DNA of 64,000 nt from Ypsolopha sequella (lineage: Eukaryota; Arthropoda; Insecta; Lepidoptera; Ypsolophidae). Numbering within the stretch: the stretch's first letter is position 1; the number at the start of each line of letters is the position of its first letter. The notes under the pieces are model-generated. The model ran no database searches. It had not been told where the DNA came from and worked only from the letters and a program-made list of their open reading frames with translations. Location of the stretch: positions 1 to 64,000 of the forward strand of contig CAKOHE010000120.1 of NCBI GenBank assembly GCA_934047225.1. The letters are read 5' to 3'. This document shows, one piece after another, positions 36,601-44,839 of the stretch. The translations under genes were made by a program, and so were the position numbers.

Positions 36601-37787
36601 CCTTTCTTTTCTGCATTACGACGATTTTCTTTTCTTATTCCATCTTCAAGGGCATTATATCGTCAAAATTGATACTTTTTGAAGTTATTCATCTGCTGTT
36701 TCAAATGAAGTCCGATGTTAAATAAGTTAGTATAACAATTTTGGGACCTTTGTCTAGTTTTTTGGACTATCAGAAACGCGATTGGAGGTATTTTACTTGA
36801 TAGAAACAATAATTGAAATGAGGTCTAAATTTATAATGTTCTGACAAATTGGGATAGCATACAGACTTCATATTTATTTAGATGGGTTTTAACAATACCT
36901 AAATTACTGGTTATGGAAATTTTCATATCTATTTTAGTTAATGTTTTGTTAATTTAAAACCAACTTTTTGTAAATTTTTACCCGATTTCGTCTCTCTCGC
37001 ACTGCGGGTCTTTCCGCCTGGAGTAACGGGGAACTTTGCACAGACGATATATCACCTTAAATTAGTAATTTGCATGAAATTATACCGGTCAATAGTAGAG
37101 TCAGAATAAGGTGAAGGAGACCCATCGGACTTTTTATTATTTGGTTTTTTGGAACAAAGTCCCTTACGAAAGAAAGAAAGAAAATAAATTTATCGGCGTG
37201 TTCACAAAAGAAAAGATTACTCAAAATAAACAAAGCAAAAGAAAAGTTTACTTAAGTAGAGAGTGCTCAAGCTATTTATAAATAAGAAGAACAACAGCTC
37301 AGCTGTATGCCATCCAAAACATGTTTTGGTGGGCGCTGGTTTTCAGCTACCTCCATTACTGACAGTTGCCTGATAATGTACATACGAGCAGTTGGCACTT
37401 TTTTACTAAATTGAAAAACAATAACAATTAGCACAAAAAAAATGGCAGGTAAATACTGCGTATTGCACGGTACACTCCAGACACTTGGCGAATGAAAGCT
37501 AGGTTGAAAAAAGTGTAAAACTTCGGCTGTCCTGACACGTTTGCTCTAGTATGCGTGTGTATATTACTGCATTATACGTCACGTCACTTGCACGTCAGTA
37601 GCGAAAGGAACTTCGTCCCGAACGGGGGTCCCACCACACTTTTTTTTATTGCTTATTTGTAATAACAATAACAGCTTGAGTTGTGTGTATTGCTTATAGG
37701 AACCAGAACATCCGTGTAAAGCTAATGTTGAGAACAAAGAGGTGGCGGAAAAGTATTGTAGCAAACTGAAGAGCAAGCTGTTTGAAG
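23346..37787 (+). CDS. Hml: Hemocytin/hemolectin-like gene (17 exons, partial)
   Basis: Seventeen exons, each described separately, splice into one continuous frame. Domain order: EGF-like, CCP/sushi-like plus EGF-like, a second cysteine-rich CCP-like exon, a Ser/Thr/His-rich linker, VWD 1, C8, TIL, VWC, VWD 2, and the start of a second C8. This VWD-C8-TIL architecture with N-terminal EGF repeats is that of insect hemocytin/hemolectin, a large secreted hemocyte protein that crosslinks in clots and nodules. Established for the family: mutant flies clot poorly; the silkworm protein agglutinates cells. Inferred: the same role here. Signal peptide, 5' exons and all exons after the start of the second C8 are not visible, although the full protein is usually about 3,000 residues or more. 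Other giant VWD proteins (otogelin- or SCO-spondin-like) are less likely. Unusual: exon 6 is tandemly amplified and exon 13 lacks an AG acceptor. Confidence 0.85.
24026..24300. repeat. Tandem duplication of about 145 bp within Helitron
   Basis: Two copies, each starting GAATTC(C/A)ACCCCTAAAA and running through GGTATCGTTTGTATGGTTTA to the CCAACGTAGT segment. The shorter Helitron at 194-1058 has only one. Confidence 0.85.
24545..24697. repeat. (ATCT)n microsatellite
   Basis: Long interrupted ATCT tract inside the Helitron; the reverse copy has the complementary GATA tract at about 343-391. Confidence 0.9.
25663..25886 (+). CDS. Hml: Hemocytin exon 2: CCP-like plus EGF-like
   Basis: Acceptor TTGTTCTTCCAG (AG 25661-25662), donor GTGAGT at 25887. 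The first base completes GAG. The CCP/sushi-like part ([15 protein letters not shown], then MRCVDGQW) runs into an EGF domain, [20 protein letters not shown]. Leaves in phase 1. About 75 residues. Confidence 0.9.
25887..26656. other. Hemocytin intron, no other feature
   Basis: Ordinary intron sequence; ORFs inside lack splice or homology support. Confidence 0.6.
26657..26848 (+). CDS. Hml: Hemocytin exon 3: cysteine-rich CCP-like module
   Basis: Acceptor TTTTCTCCTCAG (AG 26655-26656), donor GTGAGT at 26849. Phase 1 in and out, a symmetric exon. It encodes [20 protein letters not shown] and then CKLTCPSG...YTC, a sushi-like pattern of paired cysteines. Confidence 0.9.
27062..27114 (+). CDS. 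Hml: Hemocytin exon 4: 53-bp mini-exon
   Basis: Acceptor ACTCATTTTTCAG (AG 27060-27061), donor GTAAGT at 27115. It encodes [18 protein letters not shown]. Phase 1 in, phase 0 out. Linker between the CCP-like module and the VWD region. Confidence 0.8.
27472..27610. repeat. Head-to-head SINE tails (large inverted repeat)
   Basis: Two arms of about 60 bp carrying the same SINE tail in opposite orientation, around a 15-nt centre containing AGCTCTGAACCGGGA. The right arm and the centre match the SINE at 32220-32305. It would form a long hairpin in the hemocytin pre-mRNA. Confidence 0.85.
27674..28442 (+). CDS. LINE ORF C-terminus with probable restriction-like endonuclease
   Basis: An uninterrupted frame of about 255 codons ending at TAA 28443-28445. 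It has a Cys/His cluster (HRCSCGAD, then [14 protein letters not shown]) followed by [20 protein letters not shown] and ATCVDT. The PDG...WDATCVD pattern resembles the PD-(D/E)XK endonuclease at the C-terminus of R2-like site-specific LINEs; this clade assignment is an inference. The copy is 5'-truncated (no reverse transcriptase) and lies in a hemocytin intron. A 3' UTR follows. Confidence 0.65.
28446..28590 (+). other. LINE 3' UTR with AATAAA
   Basis: AT-rich tail after the LINE ORF. AATAAA at about 28564 is followed by an A-rich end, consistent with the 3' end of a retrotransposed copy. Confidence 0.6.
28811..29046 (+). CDS. Hml: Hemocytin exon 5: linker and start of VWD 1
   Basis: Acceptor TTTATCTTTTCAG (AG 28809-28810), donor GTGATT at 29047. 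Phase 0 in, phase 2 out. About 45 residues rich in Ser/Thr/His ([11 protein letters not shown]) precede the start of a von Willebrand D domain: [20 protein letters not shown], with the hallmark TFDGKIF motif. Confidence 0.9.
29295..29449 (+). CDS. Hml: Hemocytin exon 6, copy 1: middle of VWD 1
   Basis: Strong acceptor CTTTCTTGCAG (AG 29293-29294), donor GTGAGG at 29450. Its first base completes the split Ser codon of exon 5. It encodes [19 protein letters not shown], then [19 protein letters not shown] and YVLAVA, the beta-strand core of a VWD domain. Leaves in phase 1, matching exon 7. One copy is enough for a normal domain; six further full copies follow. Confidence 0.9.
29295..30612 (+). 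repeat. 177-bp tandem array of exon 6 plus 22-nt spacer
   Basis: Seven full units starting at 29295, 29472, 29649, 29826, 30003, 30180 and 30357, and a shortened diverged eighth at 30534-30612. Each unit is the 155-bp exon plus a 22-nt spacer that begins GTGAGG and ends GTTGTAG. 177 = 59 codons, so the whole array is open as one frame; read through, the spacer would encode GEVICCC. Full units look identical except CTGTCAA/CTGCCAA in the first. The eighth copy diverges after CCTAGTGCAGGAC and ends in TGA. Confidence 0.95.
30613..31146. other. Hemocytin intron with gene and MITE fragments
   Basis: A frame at about 30718-30815 reads [20 protein letters not shown], which looks protein-derived but has no splice context. 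30838-30896 matches one arm of the fold-back element at 46135-46340. 31020-31115 ends in an AAATAAATA / TTTCTA-repeat tail typical of a LINE 3' end. Confidence 0.5.
31147..31283 (+). CDS. Hml: Hemocytin exon 7: VWD 1 continued
   Basis: Acceptor TCGTGTGTTACAG (AG 31145-31146), donor GTGAGT at 31284. Two bases complete GAG. It encodes [20 protein letters not shown], then [20 protein letters not shown]. Phase 1 in, phase 0 out. Confidence 0.9.
31425..31515 (+). mobile_element. Possible SINE fragment with B-box
   Basis: GGTTCGATTCCCGG at about 31474 is a good pol III B-box. No convincing A-box or cloverleaf is seen upstream. Confidence 0.3.
31704..31866 (+). CDS. Hml: Hemocytin exon 8: end of VWD 1
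   Basis: Acceptor GTATTACAG (AG 31702-31703), donor GTTAGT at 31867. It encodes [20 protein letters not shown] and then [10 protein letters not shown]. The GLCGN(L/Y)DG motif is the VWD calcium-binding and disulfide signature. Phase 0 in, phase 1 out. Confidence 0.93.
31990..32310 (+). mobile_element. SINE interrupted by a nested MITE
   Basis: Left part AGTCTAGTAGATAGAACGTC (A-box-like region); right part carries a good B-box GGTTCGAATCC at 32220-32230 and the tail also seen at 27472-27610. The MITE at 32032-32167 splits it; removing the MITE and one TAAG restores GATCACTAAGTGGAATCC. Confidence 0.65.
32032..32167. mobile_element. 136-bp MITE with TAAG target duplication
   Basis: Terminal inverted repeats of about 60 bp (left GCCCACTTGCACCAAGC; right GCTTGGCGCAAGTGGGGC), flanked by TAAG at 32028-32031 and 32168-32171. 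It is younger than the SINE it split. Confidence 0.8.
32742..32866 (+). CDS. Hml: Hemocytin exon 9: start of C8 domain
   Basis: Acceptor ATTCCTGTTAG (AG 32740-32741), donor GTAAGT at 32867. It encodes [20 protein letters not shown] and continues to [16 protein letters not shown], the first half of a C8 domain. Phase 1 in, phase 0 out. Confidence 0.9.
32880..33055. mobile_element. MITE fragment related to 22921-23183
   Basis: Shares CAGGTGTTAAGTTGAAG and the GTCCATACGAACAACTTT, TCGGGTAGCTATGTAACTTT and CCAGTTTCGGGCTGCC words with the fold-back family; internally shortened. Confidence 0.6.
33273..33556 (-). mobile_element. GGGTTCCGTA-family repeat, minus orientation
   Basis: Reverse complement of the 47353-47641 copy: starts TCGGGTTCCGTATCCAAAGG, has the CTGTCCGTCTGTCTGTCC and TGGGAGCCCC-complement blocks, and ends at GGCCGGTTTTATA. 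Just upstream, GACGCGGGCAAAGCCGCTAG (33226-33245) resembles a Helitron 3' end relic. Confidence 0.8.
33730..33796 (+). CDS. Hml: Hemocytin exon 10: C8 continued (67 bp)
   Basis: Acceptor TCGCTTTTACAG (AG 33728-33729), donor GTAAGA at 33797. It encodes [18 protein letters not shown] plus TTSL. The CxxxYCxC pattern is the C8 signature. Phase 0 in, phase 1 out. Confidence 0.9.
33874..33975 (+). CDS. Hml: Hemocytin exon 11: end of C8
   Basis: Acceptor ACATATTTTAG (AG 33872-33873), donor GTAAGA at 33976. It encodes [20 protein letters not shown] and then [14 protein letters not shown], the closing C8 helix before the TIL domain. Phase 1 in and out. Confidence 0.9.
34192..34429 (+). CDS. Hml: Hemocytin exon 12: TIL domain and start of VWC
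   Basis: Acceptor CTTTTTTGCAG (AG 34190-34191), donor GTGAGT at 34430. It encodes a trypsin-inhibitor-like cysteine-rich domain ([20 protein letters not shown] to [19 protein letters not shown] and PKSECPC) followed by the first half of a VWC module ending [10 protein letters not shown] plus a split TG. Leaves in phase 2, so the next exon must supply the third base of a Cys or Trp codon. Confidence 0.92.
34430..34842. other. Hemocytin intron without a canonical acceptor
   Basis: No gene. Candidate AGs at 34763-34764 and 34793-34794 give the right phase but run into TAG at 34796. AGs at 34797-34798 and 34824-34825 give the wrong phase. The intron end is the pyrimidine-rich TTTCCACCCCCCAC. Confidence 0.6.
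34843..35038 (+). CDS. Hml: Hemocytin exon 13: end of VWC, start of VWD 2
   Basis: Homology demands a start at 34843, so that TG plus C gives Cys and the VWC reads [14 protein letters not shown]. The bases before it are AC (34841-34842), not AG. The donor is GTACTA at 35039 after GAG. The exon goes on with [20 protein letters not shown] and then [20 protein letters not shown], a clear second VWD start ([10 protein letters not shown]). Phase 2 in, phase 0 out. The coding call is strong; the 5' junction is the uncertain part. Confidence 0.8.
35085..35510. mobile_element. Large fold-back element of about 430 bp
   Basis: Arms of about 140 bp: left with GGGCTCGCGGGCAAAAACAG and TACAAGGGTTGATAAGAAAA, right with the matching complements. 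Lies directly after exon 13's donor. Confidence 0.8.
35511..35585. mobile_element. Half copy of the 22921-23183 MITE family
   Basis: ATGTTGCGGTAGCCGGAAAC, TGGCGATAGTACTCGCCCC and TACGAACAAATTTTACAATG match the left end of the family; the right half is absent. It abuts the large fold-back element. Confidence 0.7.
35857..36049 (+). CDS. Hml: Hemocytin exon 14: VWD 2 core
   Basis: Acceptor GAATTTTTCAG (AG 35855-35856), donor GTAAGA at 36050. It encodes [20 protein letters not shown], then [20 protein letters not shown] and [17 protein letters not shown]. Phase 0 in, phase 1 out. Confidence 0.92.
36282..36370 (+). CDS. Hml: Hemocytin exon 15: VWD 2 continued
   Basis: Acceptor GCTATTTTCTAG (AG 36280-36281), donor GTTTTT at 36371 (weak after GT). 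It encodes [20 protein letters not shown] and [10 protein letters not shown]; the VxWDGxTRVFVxVPxxF pattern is typical of VWD. Phase 1 in, phase 0 out. Confidence 0.92.
36457..36588 (+). CDS. Hml: Hemocytin exon 16: end of VWD 2
   Basis: Acceptor TCTGCAAACAG (AG 36455-36456), donor GTATAT at 36589. It encodes [20 protein letters not shown], then [14 protein letters not shown] and CTDVDIK; GLCGxFNxNxxDDFxTPxGxxE is a textbook VWD end. Phase 0 in and out. Confidence 0.95.
36589..37165. other. Hemocytin intron, mostly unassigned
   Basis: AT-rich. 36988-37030 (CTCTCGCACTGCGGGTCTTT) matches a fragment at 18865-18910, so it includes a dispersed repeat. Confidence 0.5.
37166..37430 (-). mobile_element. 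Possible LINE 3' end, antisense
   Basis: A GAAAGAAAGAAAGAAAATAAA tail complement followed by words (AACAGCTCAGCTGTATGCCA, GGGCGCTGGTTTTCAGC) that parallel those at 56340-56480. No ORF kept. Confidence 0.4.
37700..37787 (+). CDS. Hml: Hemocytin exon 17 (last visible): start of second C8
   Basis: Acceptor TATTGCTTATAG (AG 37698-37699), donor GTAAGG at 37788. It encodes [20 protein letters not shown] and SKLKSKLFE, the first part of a C8 domain following VWD 2. Phase 0 in, phase 1 out. The remainder of the domain is not found in the next 26 kb. Confidence 0.88.
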
Positions 37788-38034
37788 GTAAGGGCTTCTC
37801 ACAAAAGCAATATATTCCTTTGTACACTGTGTTTAATTGTTTCTTTTGTCTTTTATAATATTTATGTAAATGTGCAAAAATTGTTTTAAATAAAATAAAG
37901 TAAATAAGGCAGGTTACAGCACAAAAAATATGTAATTTTGCTTTATTATTAAGTGTGACTTATGCCGGACCCAGGACAGGGCCCGAAATATATCTCACAT
38001 TTACTTGCATTTTATTTTATTAAGTATATATATA

Positions 38035-38315
38035 CATATATATACAAGGTGAATTTATGATCATCGTCCAAATTCATACTGGTGGCTTGGTAAGTGATCA
38101 GTATCATGGATCAATAACAATTTTGTTGAAATTCGTAACATGAAATTTCGACTCCCCATAGTGATTCACTTGGGAGTGGAACTGAATTTCTATGGGAAGC
38201 CGAAAACTCAATTTACGAATTTCACAAAAATTGTTACTGAACCAAGATACTGATCACTTATTAAGCCTCCAGTATGAATTTGGACGATGATCAAAAAGTC
38301 ACCTTGTATATGTAT
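38035..38315. mobile_element. Fold-back MITE of about 280 bp
   Basis: Left arm starts ATATACAAGGTGAATTTATG and holds ATCATCGTCCAAATTCATAC; the right arm carries the complements GTATGAATTTGGACGATGAT and CACCTTGTATAT. Pairing covers most of the element. Confidence 0.85.
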
Positions 38316-39396
38316 GTATGTATAATATCATATTGGTAATGTGTTATATTATTGGCGACATACCGAATAAGGGCAATGTCAATAGTATCCGGAACAGAAG
38401 AGCTTGTCCATAGTAAAACTAGAACAGTTGTTTAACTCACGCCCCGTACGAGACTTAAATACCTACTGTTGCAGGGTTGTCCCTTCTTTTAGTTTCGTAG
38501 CTAATAAAAAATCAATACTTAAAATGTTTTGAAGCCGATTATGACAAATGAGCTATCAATCGCCGACGTAGTTAAACATCCAAACATACATACCTACTAC
38601 AAACAAACATACATTTATATCATACATAATAAACGTATTGACACTATAACTCATAAAGAAATCTTACTTGTTTATCTTAATTATTGTAAGAAAAAATATT
38701 GGCTCCTGAACTTTACTTTAAAAACATGGGCATCGTCAAAGGGCAAAAGGGGGTAGATGTCCCCCCCTAAAAATTAGAAAAAGTTTTAGATTTTAATAAT
38801 AAAGTAGTCGAAAAATTCGCGAGAAACCCAAGAAGATTATGTTAAAAACTTGAAATTTGTTTATTTTACCTACAATTTATGTCATCTTGCCCCCCCTGGC
38901 GACGCCTTTGCTTGCATATCTTTGTGATTAATATCTTAATAAATCAGTTAAATTCATTAAAGTACATAATAAAATTTAAGTATCTAATCAAACATTGGCT
39001 CCTAGTCTAAAATTAAAAAATCTTTGCGATTTCAACAATATCCGCTCCACTTTTAAAAATACCTTGAATAATTAACAAACATAGCACAGTTATGATCATA
39101 GGTACCTATGTTAAATGTGAACAAAGAAAATACGGTTTACATTTTACATTATTATTTATATATACCATCAATTCTTATTCACCTTTCTTGTTGAGTAGGT
39201 ATTGAGAAGAACGATAATTCTGGATTTTAGGAATTATCATTGAGGCATCCGAAGACGGTACAATATGTTCGATTGCGTGCTGTCGACATATTTGAATTGG
39301 TCGGTGACGCGCGGTGCGTGGCGTGGCGGCTTGTTCGAGAGACTTGACTGAGCGTGATCGCGGCGTGACCCCGACCAACTCCTACCTTGTATACTA
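38316..39396. other. Gene-free stretch
   Basis: AT-rich. A C-rich patch (38755-38767) and CTTGCCCCCCCTGGCGACG near 38885 may be repeat-derived. No exon with hemocytin-like content. Confidence 0.5.
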
Positions 39397-39508
39397 AGAT
39401 ATTGCTTTTGTGTGTGTACTGTAGTTCGTGCGTACTAGCACGCACACATATTAGCCGTGCGATGTACCTTTGCTTGAAGATATACTATTGTTCTGGTTTT
39501 ACTATGGC
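39397..39508. repeat. Dispersed repeat pair member (also 60064-60175)
   Basis: Both places share the GTACTGTAGTTCGTGCGTAC and TAGCACGCACACATATTAGC blocks and GCGATGTACCTTTGCTTGAA. They include a GTGCGTACTAGCACGCAC palindrome. Confidence 0.8.
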
Positions 39509-39518
39509 TTGTCTTGAT

Positions 39519-39985
39519 TTTTAGGGTTCCGTATCATTAGGTTCCGTGACCCTATTACTAATCCTCCGCTGTCTATCCATCTATCACATGGGTCTACAGC
39601 TTCAGCCGTTATAGGTAGCGCGTAAATGTTTTCACATAATATATGTTACATTGTCCTCTATCACGGCAAATAATAATATGGCCCCTATCACAGCATAAAA
39701 AGTTCAATAAATGGAAATCCAAGGGGGGTCCAATTATTCGATGTTATTTGTTTCAGCTCTATCTTTATAAAACAACAATTTTGGGCATATAAATATTAGA
39801 GTTCCGTATTCAAAAGGTGCTGATTTGTTTGTCAGGCGCTACCATTTTAGCGCCTTGTTTTTTGTCGCCTTGATGTTGCTATGTCATCTTTATTGTTGGT
39901 ATTTACCATAATGATTTGGGGTTTCGTACACATATTGTGTGATGAACCCTTCGTGAGCGAGTCCGACTTGCACTTAGCCGGTTTA
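39519..39985 (-). mobile_element. GGGTTCCGTA-family repeat (copy a)
   Basis: TAGGGTTCCGTATC start; internal GTTTGTCAGGCGCTACC; end with the complement of the GTGCGAGTCGGACT head (AGTCCGACTTGCAC) and GCCGGTTT. Confidence 0.7.
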
Positions 39986-40770
39986 ATAGCGACTTAATTA
40001 CGAAATGTTGATATTTATCTTCTTAAATAGACTAAATGTGTTTTAGGGTTCCTTACCCAAAGCACAAATTATTATAACGAAGGCTCTATCGTTAGAAAGG
40101 TAATACATACAAGTACCTACAAGTTGAAAATTTAGGCAGACTACTTTAAAGTAAAATAAGAAATAATAAAAATTAGGGTTCCTTCCTAAAAAGGTACCGA
40201 ATTGTTTGTCAGGCGCTACCGTTTTATCGCTTTGTTTTTTGTCGCCTTGATGGTGCTATGGCATCTATGTTGTTGCAATTTACTTTTAGGGTTCCATACC
40301 CGTATTGTGTAGGGGTACGGAACCCTTTATGCGCGAGTCGGATTCGCACACTACCGTTTTTTTAGTGACTTAATTACGAAATGTTGATATTTTCTTCTTA
40401 AATATACTAATATTGTGAATATGTGGAACATTATAAACCACCCTTTTTAGGGTGCCTTACCCAAGGAACAGAATATTATAACAAAGGCTCTATCTTTAGA
40501 ACAGTAATACAACATACAAGTAAAAGTTTAAACTTTGGGCAGTCTGTAGTAAATACTTTAAAGTAAAATAATGAAAATTTGGGTTCCGTACTAGAAAGGT
40601 ACTGAATTGTTTGTCAGGCGCTACCGTTTTATCGCTTTGTTTTTTGTCGCCTTAATGTTGCTATGGCATCTATATTGTTGTTATTTACTTTTAGGGTTCC
40701 GTACCCGTATTGTGTAGGGGTACGGAACTCTTTATGGACGAGTCAGATTCGCACTTTACCGGTTTTATTT
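39986..40770 (-). repeat. Tandemly duplicated GGGTTCCGTA-family copies (b, c)
   Basis: Two units of about 380-400 bp, each beginning GACTTAATTACGAAATGTTG, with TTGTTTGTCAGGCGCTACCG, GTATTGTGTAGGGGTACGGA and a GTCxGATTCGCAC end. The units differ by small indels. Confidence 0.8.
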
Positions 40771-41325
40771 TTTAGTTTTCGCACTTTAACTTTAACGTAG
40801 AATTTTTCGTTTTAGGCGTCTTTAATGCAAAGCAGCATACCACCAACGTCATCTAGTGTCATACAAATTTATAGATGCAGCTGGAAACATACATTTTGTA
40901 TAGACTTTGTATGGAAATATTAAATTACCAACCGCAAATAACATTTTTATATTTTTTTGTTGCAATGTACACTTAACACTTGCCGCATACAAAATTTCAA
41001 GTTTGTAGGCCTGCTAGAACACCTTTAGACTTTTGATGATGTGTCAGTCAGTCAGTGACAAAATAAGGGAACTTTGACTTGAGATATTTCGTAATCAAAT
41101 ATAGGTACAAAGTTGTTATTTAGGGGTAGAAGTAGGATCAGTAAGTACTCTTGGTTTCTGAAATTTCAGACTTCTAACTTCACCCACAACGAAGATACAG
41201 GGGGGTTGAAAGTGCCGTGAGTTGCTTCGAGAAAAGGATGGTACGGCCGTTCCGCGTTTTTTCTGCGAGACTTTGCGGGGGCACTGCCGTGCCCCCAGAT
41301 TTTACATTTCTGACAAGGTTTATGT
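40771..41325. other. Gene-free stretch
   Basis: Short GTCAGTCAGTCAGT tract near 41046. A GC-rich segment 41190-41300 (CGGGGGCACTGCCGTGCCCCC hairpin-like) has no recognisable coding content. Confidence 0.5.
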
Positions 41326-44275
41326 CTCAGACCAATAAACCAATAGACAAAATCTAATTAAGCAGAAACCTAGGATGGTAAAGCTATGCTACTTTCACAT
41401 ATACAACTCTCCGTATGAAAAAACAAGATGGCAGTATTTTTATCAGTACGTCGATTTCAAGCCGGCTACAGCCCTATCTTTCAAACGCTTGCAACTAGGC
41501 ATGTATCGGACTACCGGTTTGCAGACTTTATCGATATCGATTTGGATAAAAAAAAGCCTCAATAATACCTTGTTGTACAGTTAGAAAACTACATAGATTA
41601 TCATAGTATTTTGTGCAACTGTAACATAATTTAAGTCATTGGGACACGAGTGCTTGTTAACGAAACGAACTAAGTGAGTTTCGTAATAGTTTTGCACAAG
41701 TGTCAAAATGTCTATTTATGTTCAGTTGGACACAATACTTAATCTACGAGCATCAAAAATATCGTAGGTATTTTAATCATATTTTCAACTAACAATTTCA
41801 CGAAAAATGAGAAGAACACTCGTTCATGAACATCGAGTTCATCGACCGGTAATTAGAAGTAATTAGTAGCAACTTGGATAAAGTGGGCGTGGCTTGAGAA
41901 ATAAGGTCGGGACTTATTTCTCGTCGCTGTTGTTGATTGGCTCTCTAGCGGTGTTATAGTAAATTGGGCCAATAGCAGCGCGGAATCACGGTGTTATAAT
42001 GTAATATTATCAGATAAACAGTATAGGTACTTATAAAACTGATTTTGATGATGCAATTACCTTACATATTGTAGTATGGGAGTAGATAAAATAATATATG
42101 AAATTGAGAAACCTGCCAAATATTTATGGAATGAAATAATCAACTTTATTTTCAAAACTAAGAATACCACGTTTACATACATACATCCGCACACACACAC
42201 ACACGGTCCCACTAAAAAATACGGTAAAAATACATATTTTGTGAGGAAGGCGCCGCCATGAAAACTAGCCTCCTTAACACTCAAAAGGATCCCTCTCAAA
42301 CAATTGTGAAATAATGATAATAATAATAAAACTCGGAAAAATAATCAGAGGATAAAAGAAACAATTTGTTGCAAACTCCAGAATTACTATTTTACATATT
42401 ATTATATAAAACATCAAAAATAAAAATAACATTTTGACCTTCGCATACAAAATGCATAATTGAATCGTTTTATTGAGAAGCTTAATTTTTTTAAACTTCA
42501 TGGTTGTTTAATTTCTCAATTTTCTCCAGTGAGTACGTTTGATTTTCGCATGTCATTAAGATTTACAAAGCAGCCAAAAATAAACGTATTTATTGACCTT
42601 TGAAAATCATTGTTTTCGTCAGTAATGAGCGTATATTTTCGATGGGTGCAGTAATTCCCTTCGTCATGTGATGTATTCTAAGTTTCAAATACGTGTCGAA
42701 CACGAAGTTATCCAACGAATGGTCATGTAGGTCGGTAGGTCGTCAAGTATGTCTGTCTGTACCAATAATCTTTGTGAAATTTGGTGTATCATAGATTTGA
42801 AGTGCTGTGTTTTTCCTACACTTTTTTTTTGTAACTACATCCTCAAACTCTCTCAGGATTTTCTCTGCGGTTTGGTAGATTTTTTGAATGCTTTTTGATG
42901 GCTTATTCAGCCCTCCTCTGTCTTTTACACTCATTAGAGGCATGCTGTTAGCAGGTCCTTCCAGGGCTTGGAGAATTTTTTTTTCAATGCAAGTTTTTTT
43001 TCAATTTACGTACTACAAAGCCAGCTTTTGATGGTTCCATTGCAGTCCTCAAATCCTAGAATTAAACATAACACTTATTGGTCATTTTTAAACAGATAGT
43101 AGTAAAATAAGCATTAAAATTTGTGCAACAAGAGAGCAAAGTTTATTTTTGTTGCGAGTGCCGAGTTTGAATCTCGAGCAAGACTCGTGATTCTAAGTTA
43201 GAATTTTGAGCGTAGTGAAGGATTCAACCAAAACAACTTCTGTTTTACTAGGTAAATTCAAGGTGGGCACCGCATCGTCTTTTAAGCGTGGTCGCAATAG
43301 TTCTTTTCAGAAAGCACTTTGGATTGAAGTGATTTGAGCACTTTCCAATTAGTTTTGTGCTGTCTCCAACTCCAGCTAATAGCAACAAACCATCGTTTAA
43401 GAATGTCTTAATTTTTGGGGAACCTTAAGTAAAATAAGCTGAATCAATACTTCATACTAGCACAAAATCAGTAAAATTATCGACAACTGTTTTGACTTCA
43501 CTAATAACCTCAAAACGGATTTAATTATTTTAATGATTTTAGGATTTACTTTTATTCTAAAAGCTATATTTACGTTACTATTCTATCCTAGTTCCCTACC
43601 CTACACACACACTTACTTTTACTCTGACATCCTACGCCGCTAACTTTTCAATATTACTATTTTTCTGTATATAAATGTTTTTTTTTTTTCCTCTTGGTCT
43701 ATGAAGTTAGTTTTAAATGTATTATTGTAGAAAATGTAAAACCGTAATTGGCATAAGTTTTGATGTTATTAGCTACGATTATAAATGTTTTAGGCTGTGG
43801 TTTTTGTAATAACAATAAAATAAAATAAATAAAATATGAAAACGACACGTCGTAAAATGCGGTCTTTCTTAATGGAATTCCATTTTATGGTTCATTTACT
43901 CGGAAAACATCACTTTTTACTCACTTGTGAAAACTGATATTGCTGTTCAGTTTTCTTTACTCCCCGAATGGGATCTGCAACCACGCACGTAGCAGGACAT
44001 TGTCCTTGTATCTTCTACCCTTTTCCATTCGATAATTCGCAGCAAAACACAACTTAAATAAAATTTTGTTTAAAAATCAGCCGACTTACTTCCTAACATA
44101 AACACAAGCTATAACGCGACCAAATTACAAAGGATTACCAATGTTGTCACTTAAGAAAAGTAACAGTACATTATAATTTGGTGACTTGGACACGAGTCAT
44201 TAGGAGTCGAAATGAAGTTTTGGGTAGTACGTTTTGACGGCACTAAGACTTTGTCTATTGGTTTATTGGTCTGAG
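41326..44275. mobile_element. 2.95-kb region bounded by 26-bp inverted repeats
   Basis: CTCAGACCAATAAACCAATA plus GACAAA at 41326-41351 is mirrored exactly at 44250-44275. The interior has an AC microsatellite (42190-42204) and AT-rich sequence but no transposase ORF. It could be a decayed DNA transposon; the pairing itself is certain, the interpretation is not. Confidence 0.45.
43560..43835 (+). other. Possible LINE 3' UTR
   Basis: CCTACCCTACACACACACTT followed by a poly-T tract and ending AATAAAATAAAATAAATAAAAT; looks like a retrotransposon tail. Confidence 0.35.
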
Positions 44276-44559
44276 GTTTATGTACTGTAAGTTTTCACTT
44301 GGGTGGTTGTTAAACGGTTGACAGTTAAACTTTACATTTACCCGGGCGTTTAGGAACGCAACCTTAATCTTGAATGAAACCAATAAGTTTATAATCAGAA
44401 CCAGACTGCAGTGCTAACCTCCATTAAAAGCTAAAATAAATGACCTTTGTGTCTCTATCTCCATAACTCATACAACTTTTTTATCTGGGTAGGTAGGTAT
44501 ACGTATCGCTGTCTCTATTATACTCACATACACATTTACACATTAAATAAACAATAATT

Positions 44560-44790
44560 GGAATTCGTGCGGCTCTCTGCAGGTGACGACAGAATAACAG
44601 CGTCGCAGATTTCGGTTTGCGGCATTATGCTGAGTCGGAGCCTGTTTCTCTTTGCCGCGACACTCATACCACTAGGATAAATTTAACTTTCTTTTTGTGT
44701 TTTAACTTTATTAAATTTTTTTCTTTTATTTAAGTTCTTCTTTGTTTTTTGTTCTACTTTGTGTCGTGTTTTTGGGAAATAAATGTTATT

Positions 44791-44838
<48 letters not shown>
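44560..44838 (+). mobile_element. Retroelement 3' end with (TATC)n tail
   Basis: GGCATTATGCTGAGTCGGAG and CTTTGCCGCGACACTCATAC, then a T-rich UTR, AAATAAATG and a (CTAT)n tract 44797-44837. 3' ends with simple-repeat tails are typical of insect LINEs and SINEs. Confidence 0.5.
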
Positions 44839-44839
<1 letters not shown>

